Assembly: GCA_902795555.1 (NCBI GenBank)
Contig: CADBLV010000194.1
Location: forward strand, 1 to 9,786
From: an uncultured Eubacteriales bacterium
GTDB lineage: Bacteria > Bacillota_A > Clostridia > Christensenellales > Aristaeellaceae
DNA: 9,786 bases
Reading direction: 5' to 3'
Part shown: piece after piece, positions 1 to 5,410 of the stretch
How positions within the stretch are numbered: the first letter of the stretch is position 1
Layout of the letters: every line of letters begins with the position of its first letter
Notes under the pieces: generated by a model
The model's database searches: none
The model's input: the letters and a program-made list of their open reading frames with translations, nothing else
Told to the model about the DNA's origin: nothing
Translations under genes and position numbers: made by a program

Positions 1-1847
1 CGTCTACCCGCTGGGCGGATGCGGCAGATGAAATCGATAAATATCTGGACGCGGCTTTTGAAGCTTATCTGGACGGGGATGCCAAAACGGCCTATGACCA
101 TGTGAGCAATGCCTATTTTCGGGTTTACGAGACGACGGGATTTGAGCGGCAAACCATGAGCTATATCAGCGGAAACCGCAAGAATGCCGTGGAGATGCAG
201 TTTTCGGCCTGCAAGGCGGCGGTGAAAAAGGAAGACCAAAGCGCTGAAGCCAGAGTGTCGGTGCGCAGCGCGCTGGGCAAACTGAAAGCCATGATCCGGG
301 AGGACGGCAACAAGCTGGCCGCCATGCAGGGAGGCGTTCAGAGAGAAAAAAAGTATTATCTGCGCGGTGAACCGGCGACGACCGATCCTTATCCCGAATA
401 CTCCGCCGATCCCAATGCCGCCGCAAAATACGCGAACTGGTATGAGGCGGCGACGCTGGTCAAGGAATTGCTGGATACGGCATATCTGGCCTATGTGGAC
501 CGGGATTTTGACGCGACGATCGACAATCTGAATACCGCCTATTATTCGGTGTATGAGGAATCCGGGCTGGATCATGCCATCTATACGGAGCTGTCCGTCA
601 AGGAACGGCAGGCCACTGAAAAATGCTTTACCGATCTGCGGAAGCTGGCCGGAAGCGGAGCGGAGAAATATCAGAAGAATAAGTATCGGACCACCACGGA
701 TTCCGCGAAGAACACGATTCTGAAATATGCGGACGCCATCGATCAGAAGCAGGCGGCAGAAAAGGCCGCGGCCGGGGAAACGGGCGCTGCTGACACGGTT
801 TCCGGCGAAGCGGCTGCGGAAGGCGCCGGATCCAACGCGGCGCCGGCCGATCCGAAGCTTCTGACCTTCCTGGGGGCCTTCGGCATCATCGTTCGTGAAG
901 GGCTGGAAGCGATTCTGGTGATCGCCGCGATCATTGCCTATCTGGTGAAGAGCGGAAACAGGCGCAGCGTGAGGAACGTATACATCGGCGCTGTTGCGGG
1001 TGTCGCAGCCAGCTTTGCCGCGGCGGCCATTCTGGCTTGGGCGAAGCAGGCCTTTGTCGGAGCAGGGCTGGCTCAGGAAGTGATTGAAGGGATTACGGCC
1101 CTGATTGCCGTATGCGTGTTGTTCTATGTCAGCAACTGGATGATTTCCAAGGCCGAGGCGGCCAGCTGGACCCGGTTTATTGACGGGAAAGTTCAGAGCT
1201 CTGTGGAACAGGGCAGTTCGTTTGCCCTGGCTTTCACCGCCTTCCTGAGCGTGTTCCGGGAGGGGGCCGAGGTCGTGCTGTTCTATCAACCCATGCTCAG
1301 CGAGGGAAATCCCGGCATGGTCTGGGCTGGGTTCGGCGTTGGATGCGTGCTGCTGGTTTTCGTCTATCTGGCGATTACAAAACTATCCATCAGGCTGCCG
1401 ATCAAGGTGTTCTTTACGGCGACTTCCATTCTGATGGCTGTGATGTGCGTCAGCTTCCTGGGCAGCGGCATCAAAGAGCTGGCGGAAGGAAATGTGTTTG
1501 ATCTGACCCTGCGCGTTCCGGGGATTCCGGAAAACGATGTGATTCAGATCTTCGGCATTTATCCCTGGCTGGAGACGCTGGTGCCGCAGCTGATCCTGGC
1601 CATCATCCTGCTGATTACATTTATGATTGCCCATTTCCGGGGAAAGATGGACGCCCTGAAAGCGCAGCTCAGGCAGGAAGCTGATTCAGATACCCCCACA
1701 GTGCGAAAAAATGGGCTCCACCGGAGCTCAACAGAGGTTCCGACGGAGCCCTCCAATCTAACGGAGGCCTCACCGGAGCCTCCGCCCCGCCGCGCTGTGA
1801 CGGATATACAAAAGGAAATCAAAAACAAGGAGGACGATCTGAAATGA
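1..1847 (+). CDS. FTR1-family high-affinity iron permease, 5' end missing
   Basis: Membrane permease predicted to carry iron across the cytoplasmic membrane as partner of the P19 protein encoded next. The frame is open from base 3 with no stop, so the start and signal peptide lie upstream; the GTG at 102 is internal. The visible N-terminal part is an extracytoplasmic helical domain with two related repeats (bases 12-230 and 438-653), then an Ala/Gly/Glu-rich linker (about 745-850). The membrane domain has about seven helices and both FTR1 signature motifs, REGLE (894-908) and REGAE (1257-1271), whose acidic residues bind iron in this family. The last helix ends near 1640. A hydrophilic tail rich in Pro, Glu, Ser and Thr follows, with imperfect ACCGGAGC-like DNA repeats near 1715-1790. 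The stop overlaps the p19 start (ATGA), implying translational coupling. Family assignment is firm; whether Fe(II) or Fe(III) is carried is not settled by sequence. Confidence 0.95.
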   Translation, partial: STRWADAADEIDKYLDAAFEAYLDGDAKTAYDHVSNAYFRVYETTGFERQTMSYISGNRKNAVEMQFSACKAAVKKEDQSAEARVSVRSALGKLKAMIREDGNKLAAMQGGVQREKKYYLRGEPATTDPYPEYSADPNAAAKYANWYEAATLVKELLDTAYLAYVDRDFDATIDNLNTAYYSVYEESGLDHAIYTELSVKERQATEKCFTDLRKLAGSGAEKYQKNKYRTTTDSAKNTILKYADAIDQKQAAEKAAAGETGAADTVSGEAAAEGAGSNAAPADPKLLTFLGAFGIIVREGLEAILVIAAIIAYLVKSGNRRSVRNVYIGAVAGVAASFAAAAILAWAKQAFVGAGLAQEVIEGITALIAVCVLFYVSNWMISKAEAASWTRFIDGKVQSSVEQGSSFALAFTAFLSVFREGAEVVLFYQPMLSEGNPGMVWAGFGVGCVLLVFVYLAITKLSIRLPIKVFFTATSILMAVMCVSFLGSGIKELAEGNVFDLTLRVPGIPENDVIQIFGIYPWLETLVPQLILAIILLITFMIAHFRGKMDALKAQLRQEADSDTPTVRKNGLHRSSTEVPTEPSNLTEASPEPPPRRAVTDIQKEIKNKEDDLK

Positions 1848-2395
1848 AAAAATGGGTTTCGTTGCTGTTGGCCGTTCTGATGCTGTTTGCTGTTTCCGCC
1901 GTCGCCATGGCGGAAGAGGCCGGTTTCGATGAATATGAACTGGGCGTTGAGGGCGAACAGGAAGTAGGCTTCATGACCATGGCCATGGTGTATTTCCAGC
2001 CTGTGGATATGGCTCCCGCCGAGAATGCCACGCCCAAGGAAGGCTCTGATCTGCACATCGAAGTAGACCTGACCGCCAAGCAGAACCCCTACGGATTCCC
2101 GGTGGACGGCTGGGTGCCCTATCTGAGCATTGATTTCGTGATCAAGGACAAGGACGGCAAGGAAGTCTATTCCGGCTCCATGATGCCCATGGCGGCTTCC
2201 GATGGCCCGCACTACGGAAACAACATTCCGCTGCCTGAAGGCGAATACTCCATCACCCTGTACATCAAGAGCCCAGCCGAAAACGGCTATCTGCTCCATG
2301 TGGATGCGGAGACCGGCGTGGAAGCCAAAGAAGGGTTCTGGACGGAGCCTCTGACCGCCACCTGGACAGGCTGGAAGTTTGTCAAGGAGTGGTAA
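1844..2395 (+). CDS. p19: P19/Tp34-family extracytoplasmic iron/copper-binding protein
   Basis: A 183-residue exported protein that probably binds iron (with a copper site, as in Campylobacter P19) and hands it to FTR1. It has a Sec signal peptide with cleavage predicted after AMA at residue 23. It contains no cysteine, so it is not a lipoprotein, unlike Treponema Tp34. Family marks are YFQPVDM (50-56), HIEVD (71-75) and the core MMPMAASDGPHYG (113-125). Candidate metal ligands matching those I recall for P19 are His71, Glu73, Met116, Asp120, His123 and His152, so the binding site looks intact. AAGGAGG lies at 1827-1833, 10 bases before the ATG, and the start overlaps the FTR1 stop. The final codons carry another AAGGAG (2384-2389) just before TAATG, which would initiate a mini reading frame. 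Very sure of the family. Confidence 0.95.
   Translation: MKKWVSLLLAVLMLFAVSAVAMAEEAGFDEYELGVEGEQEVGFMTMAMVYFQPVDMAPAENATPKEGSDLHIEVDLTAKQNPYGFPVDGWVPYLSIDFVIKDKDGKEVYSGSMMPMAASDGPHYGNNIPLPEGEYSITLYIKSPAENGYLLHVDAETGVEAKEGFWTEPLTATWTGWKFVKEW
2384..2389 (+). promoter_or_regulatory. Ribosome binding site inside the p19 3' end, facing no annotated gene
   Basis: AAGGAG stands 5 bases before an ATG at 2395 that overlaps the p19 stop as TAATG. This is a well-formed coupled start, yet the frame it opens ends after 17 codons at 2446-2448. It may be a relic of a time when the next gene, or a short coupling peptide leading into it, began directly here. Confidence 0.4.
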
Positions 2396-2448
2396 TGACC
2401 GCCCGGGAAAACCGGGTTCAGTACCGGGGGCCGGGGACGGCGGTTTGA
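2395..2448 (+). other. Possible 17-residue coupled mini-ORF after p19
   Basis: ATG at 2395 overlaps the p19 stop (TAATG) and has an AAGGAG site 5 bases upstream. The frame reads 17 residues, MTARENRVQYRGPGTAV, and stops at 2446-2448 at the end of the first 33-bp repeat. Residues ENRV are encoded by the 13-bp sequence GAAAACCGGGTTC, which recurs in the same reading phase in the mini-ORF at 2615-2659. The product is not recognisable; if translated, its role may be to keep ribosomes moving toward the next gene. The strong start signal is seen; function is a guess. Confidence 0.2.
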
Positions 2449-2515
2449 CGTCTGTCCCGGGCGTCGGGGGCTGTGGTTTGACATCAGTCCCGGGGACCGG
2501 GGCCGGCGGTTTGAA
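2417..2515 (+). repeat. Three tandem copies of a 33-bp GC-rich repeat
   Basis: Copies lie at 2417-2449, 2450-2482 and 2483-2515 with no spacers. By eye, copies 1 and 3 match at 28 of 33 bases, 1 and 2 at 25, and 2 and 3 at 24. Each ends in GGTTTGA(C/A), which also appears immediately before the DUF2318 start (2653-2660). In the frame opened at 2379 the repeats encode an 11-residue period of the type GLTSVPGxGxG, but there is no good ribosome binding site for that frame, so I read this as non-coding repeat DNA. Confidence 0.75.
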
Positions 2516-2527
2516 ACCGGCCCCGGT
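2496..2527 (+). other. Perfect 11-bp GC-rich inverted repeat (RNA hairpin)
   Basis: ACCGGGGCCGG (2496-2506) is the exact reverse complement of CCGGCCCCGGT (2517-2527), with a 10-base loop CGGTTTGAAA. The loop could instead pair as CGGTTT with AAACCG, so two forms compete. No T run follows, so it is not a standard terminator. It may stabilise or process the transcript between p19 and the DUF2318 gene. Confidence 0.6.
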
Positions 2528-2540
2528 TCGGGAAAACTGT

Positions 2541-2575
2541 GCTGGCGTATCATCCGCGGGGGATGATGCGCCGGC
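2541..2575 (+). other. Long 15-bp hairpin upstream of the DUF2318 gene
   Basis: Bases 2541-2555 pair with 2561-2575 over 15 consecutive positions: 13 Watson-Crick pairs and two G-U wobbles (2543/2573 and 2548/2568). The loop is GCGGG. The wobbles fall so that the structure forms in the plus-strand RNA. It is followed by ATTTCGCG, a poor U tract, so termination would be weak at best. A transcript-stabilising structure, a partial attenuator, or the core of a small mobile repeat are all possible. Confidence 0.65.
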
Positions 2576-2614
2576 ATTTCGCGTCTTCAACGAAACGGAA
2601 AAGGGGAGACGAGT

Positions 2615-2659
2615 GTGATCGAGCAGCTCCCCGAAAACCGGGTTCTTTCGGAGGTTTGA
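2615..2659 (+). other. Possible 14-residue leader mini-ORF before the DUF2318 gene
   Basis: GTG at 2615 follows a GGGGAG site (2603-2608) and opens a 14-codon frame, VIEQLPENRVLSEV, stopping at 2657-2659. The stop is two bases before the DUF2318 GTG start, and the frame covers that gene's own GGAGG. Translation of the leader could open the DUF2318 start region and couple the two. It shares ENRV with the mini-ORF at 2395. There is no protein family to name; the regulatory role is inference. Confidence 0.25.
2650..2654 (+). promoter_or_regulatory. Ribosome binding site that sets the DUF2318 start
   Basis: GGAGG ends 7 bases before GTG 2662. The frame is open further upstream to 2539, but the added 41 codons give an Arg/Lys-rich stretch with no hydrophobic or domain character, run through the second hairpin arm, and have no comparable site. 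The start at 2662 is therefore preferred. Confidence 0.75.
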
Positions 2660-2661
2660 CT

Positions 2662-4086
2662 GTGTTTAAATATCTTTGGATGGTGATCCAGGATCTTTTT
2701 CTGACGGTTACCTATACGACGCTGATGCACGCTATGCTGTGCCGCGTCTGCAAATCGCAGGGGCGGATCATTCACAGCATCGGACTGGGCATCGGCGTTT
2801 TGGCCTCTGTTGCTCTTGCCCTGGTGAAATACAACACGAAGCTCATCATTTCCAGCCGCTGGAACCATGTGCTTTATGCCATCATCATGGGACTGACGGT
2901 TCTGTTTCTGATTCTGACGGTGATCCGGGGCCGGAGAGAGACCTCTTCCGTCCGCGATCCGAAATCGCAGGAGCGAAACCGGAACCGTCAACCAAACAGT
3001 CAACCGAACGGTAAGCCGAACAGTCAACCGACCGGAACGGCGGAGGTGAACCGACAGTCTGCACAGGAGCATCCGCAGACGGACCCCGGAGCCATTCTGC
3101 TGGCTGTGACCGGATCCCTGCTTTCGGCGGTGCTGATTTTCTATTCGCTGCCGGGCGTGCTGCTCTATCCTTTCAGCTTCAACACCATGGGCCAGGGCTA
3201 TCTCTCGTCCTATTATCTGGTGCGGATGGCCGGATGGCTGGGGGCGCTGATCCTGCTGCTGGTTTATTCCCGCCTGCTTTACCACTGCGCCGCGGAGATC
3301 AGGCCTTATCGCCTGCTGCCGATTCTTCTGGCGACCCAGTTGCTGTCTTTCACCCTGTACTGCTTCGGCCGGTTCTTTGTCCCCTGGGTGAATCGGGCCA
3401 AATGGCTCGGGTGGTCCGTTAAATACAGCGATGAAGCCTACGGATGGATCGGTTCCTGGATGATGTTCACGGCCAATCACGCCATGCTGTTCCTGTGGAT
3501 CGGAGCGGGGCTGACGGCGCTGCTGGCCATCTGTCTTTTCCGTCAGGGAACGATCCTCCGGGAAAAATACGACCATGCCGCCCAGCTGCGAAAACTTAAG
3601 GCACGGAACAGGCGGTGGCGGCGGATTGCCGTCTGGATCCTGGTGTGCCTGATCCTGTTTACGGTTGTTCTGACCGTGGTCAAAACCGACGACACCAAGC
3701 AGGTGGAGCTATCGGCTCCGGAGCAGTATACCGTGGACGAGGCGGCCGGAGAGATCCGGATTCCCGCGGAGGCTGTGAACGACGGCCATCTCCATCGCTT
3801 TGAATATCGGACGGCGAAGAACATTGATGTTCGCTGGATTGTGGTGAAAAAGCCCAATTCCGCCTCCTGGGGCGTCGGGCTGGATGCCTGTGAAGTCTGC
3901 GGAAACGCCGGGTATTTTGAGCGAAACGGCCAGATCGTCTGCAAACGGTGCGATGTGGTGATGAATATCAACACGATCGGCTTCAAGGGCGGATGCAACC
4001 CGATTCCACTACCCTATGAAGTCCGGGACGGGAATCTCGTCTTCAGGCTGGAGGACATCACGGCCGGAGAGAAAGAATTCAGATAG
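2662..4086 (+). CDS. DUF2318 membrane protein with C-terminal CxxC redox/metal domain
   Basis: A 474-residue integral membrane protein of the DUF2318 group found beside FTR1 and P19 in many bacteria; its biochemical role is unproven. I count about eight membrane helices: three in residues 1-90, four in about 140-300 and one near 325-345. A C-terminal domain of about 130 residues follows and should face outward. It carries the family motif Cys410-x2-Cys413 and Cys427-x2-Cys430 (CEVCG and CKRC), followed by Cys445 in a GGCNPIP segment. This fits a bound Fe-S cluster or metal, or thiol-disulfide chemistry. Residues 110-125 are four tandem tetrapeptides (QPNS, QPNG, KPNS, QPTG) in an otherwise charged loop. 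GTG 2662 is the likely start. The next gene begins 12 bases after the stop. It probably supplies or removes electrons during iron transfer, which is inference from its cysteines and neighbours. Confidence 0.88.
   Translation: MFKYLWMVIQDLFLTVTYTTLMHAMLCRVCKSQGRIIHSIGLGIGVLASVALALVKYNTKLIISSRWNHVLYAIIMGLTVLFLILTVIRGRRETSSVRDPKSQERNRNRQPNSQPNGKPNSQPTGTAEVNRQSAQEHPQTDPGAILLAVTGSLLSAVLIFYSLPGVLLYPFSFNTMGQGYLSSYYLVRMAGWLGALILLLVYSRLLYHCAAEIRPYRLLPILLATQLLSFTLYCFGRFFVPWVNRAKWLGWSVKYSDEAYGWIGSWMMFTANHAMLFLWIGAGLTALLAICLFRQGTILREKYDHAAQLRKLKARNRRWRRIAVWILVCLILFTVVLTVVKTDDTKQVELSAPEQYTVDEAAGEIRIPAEAVNDGHLHRFEYRTAKNIDVRWIVVKKPNSASWGVGLDACEVCGNAGYFERNGQIVCKRCDVVMNINTIGFKGGCNPIPLPYEVRDGNLVFRLEDITAGEKEFR
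2989..3036 (+). repeat. Four tandem 12-bp repeats inside the DUF2318 gene
   Basis: Units lie at 2989-3000, 3001-3012, 3013-3024 and 3025-3036, all close to CAACCGAACAGT. They encode the tetrapeptides QPNS, QPNG, KPNS and QPTG in the loop between membrane helices 3 and 4. The period is a multiple of three, so copy number could change without breaking the frame. Confidence 0.8.
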
Positions 4087-4098
4087 GGAGGCGGGAAT

Positions 4099-5409
4099 AT
4101 GCTGTTTCGAATGATCCGGGGCGTTCTCTTTCATCAGAAGGGGAAAATGCTGCTGATCGCTCTCACCATTGCTCTCGGGGCGTCCCTGGCCACAGGCATG
4201 CTGAATGTGGTTCTGGGCGTTGAAGAAAAAGTCAACAAGGAACTGAAAAACTACGGGGCGAACATCGTCGTCAAGCCCAAGGATTCCTCCCTTCTGTCCG
4301 ATATTTACGACGTGGGGGAAGGTTCAAATCTGAATACGGCCTATCTGCGGGAGGATGAGCTGGGGAAATTAAAGACGATCTTCTGGGCCTTCAATATTGT
4401 GGATTTTACTCCCTTTCTGGACACGGAGGTTCAGATTTCACAGGGCGGGGCGACAGGGGAGGCCGGAGTTCCCCTCGTGGGCACCTGGTTTAATCACCAT
4501 CTGGATCTGCCCACAGGGGAAAGCCTGGACGCCGGAGTGACAGGCATGCGTTCCTGGTGGGATCTCACCGAAGGACGCTGGCTGGATGAAAAAGACGAAA
4601 ACGCGGAGCGGGAGATCATGGCAGGGGCTGTTCTGGCTGAGCGCATGGGATGGCACACGGGAGACACGGTTCACCTGAAAGGCACAGCGCAGGAGAAGGA
4701 CGTGACCGTCGTCGGCATCTATGATGCGGGCGGCGATGAGGATGAACAGCTTTACGCGACACTGGATCTGGTGCAGTTTCTGACGGACCGGGAAGGGAAG
4801 GTGGGCTCCATCGAAGTGTCCGCCCTGACCACCCCTGACAACGAACTGGCCCGCCGGGCGGCCCGGAATCCGGCAGCTCTCAGCAGCCGGGACTATGAAA
4901 CCTGGTATTGCACAGCTTATGTTTCCGCCATCTGCTATCAGATTCAGGAAGTGATGACCGGCTCTGTGGCGACGGCTGTGCGGAAAGTGGCGGAAAGCGA
5001 AGGCACGATTCTGGACAAAACAAAGCTCCTGATGATTCTGATCACGGCCCTCAGCCTGATCGGTTCCGCGCTGGGCATTTCCAACCTGGTGACAGCCGCG
5101 GTGATGGAGCGCAGCCAGGAAATCGGTCTGCTGAAGGCCATCGGCGCGAAAGACCGGTCGATCACAGGCGTGGTGATGACGGAAATCCTGATGACAGCAC
5201 TGCTGGGCTTTGCTGCGGGCTATCTGCTGGGATTCGGATTTGCGCAGCTGATCGGACAGAGCGTTTTCGGTTCCGCCATCGACATGAACCCGAAGGTAGC
5301 CCCGATCGTGGCGGGCCTGATTGCCCTGGTTACTATTGCGGGCAGCCTTCCCGCCATACGCATGGTTTTGCGCCTGCGACCCGCGGAAGTCCTGCACGGA
5401 GGTCACTGA
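4099..5409 (+). CDS. FtsX/MacB-type ABC transporter permease (first of pair)
   Basis: A 436-residue permease with the MacB/FtsX layout: one N-terminal membrane helix (about residues 16-40), a large extracytoplasmic domain (about 41-305) and three C-terminal helices in the FtsX domain (about 307-436). The FtsX domain includes the usual cytoplasmic segment ERSQEIGLLKAIGA. It should pair with the next permease and the ATPase at 6918. The outer domain has Cys271 and Cys279 in WYCTAYVSAICYQ, eight residues apart just before the second helix, possible redox or metal residues. The start is supported by GGGAGG at 4086-4091, overlapping the stop of the DUF2318 gene. The gene ends one base before the next start, so the two are almost certainly co-translated. 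Members next to P19 are thought to assist iron acquisition; proteins of this fold often transmit mechanical force rather than transport a solute. Confidence 0.9.
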   Translation: MLFRMIRGVLFHQKGKMLLIALTIALGASLATGMLNVVLGVEEKVNKELKNYGANIVVKPKDSSLLSDIYDVGEGSNLNTAYLREDELGKLKTIFWAFNIVDFTPFLDTEVQISQGGATGEAGVPLVGTWFNHHLDLPTGESLDAGVTGMRSWWDLTEGRWLDEKDENAEREIMAGAVLAERMGWHTGDTVHLKGTAQEKDVTVVGIYDAGGDEDEQLYATLDLVQFLTDREGKVGSIEVSALTTPDNELARRAARNPAALSSRDYETWYCTAYVSAICYQIQEVMTGSVATAVRKVAESEGTILDKTKLLMILITALSLIGSALGISNLVTAAVMERSQEIGLLKAIGAKDRSITGVVMTEILMTALLGFAAGYLLGFGFAQLIGQSVFGSAIDMNPKVAPIVAGLIALVTIAGSLPAIRMVLRLRPAEVLHGGH

Positions 5410-5410
5410 G

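Larger units (their letters stand above)
2407..2645 (+). repeat. 13-bp direct repeat bracketing the p19-DUF2318 gap insert
   Basis: GAAAACCGGGTTC occurs exactly at 2407-2419 and 2633-2645, a spacing of 226 bases. Similarity seems to continue: after each copy comes a CGGnGGTTTGAC element (2440-2449 on the left, 2649-2660 on the right), although the spacing to it differs. The interval therefore looks like a duplication or insertion between two copies of one short sequence. No inverted terminal repeats or transposase were seen. Confidence 0.5.

Noticed and set aside
2417..2515. Tandem repeats considered as a CRISPR array
   Set aside because: The units are contiguous with no unique spacers, only three imperfect copies, and no cas genes are near.
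1559..2590. Minus-strand open frame of 343 codons with Pro-rich tandem repeats
   Set aside because: It lies opposite the FTR1 end, all of p19 and the GC-rich repeat. Its composition is that of antisense GC-rich DNA, with no domain pattern, and p19 is unambiguous on the other strand.
2379..2618. Plus-strand 79-codon frame with an 11-residue Gly/Pro repeat, start TTG
   Set aside because: It overlaps the p19 end, lacks a good ribosome binding site and owes its repeats to the 33-bp DNA repeat. Not called as a gene.
2587..3576. Minus-strand open frame of 329 codons opposite the DUF2318 gene
   Set aside because: Rich in Gln, Arg and His with no membrane or domain features; the plus-strand frame has clear helices.
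5321..5410. Upstream extension of the flavin-bearing permease
   Set aside because: It would overlap the end of the first permease out of frame; ATG 5411 has a strong GGAGGT site.
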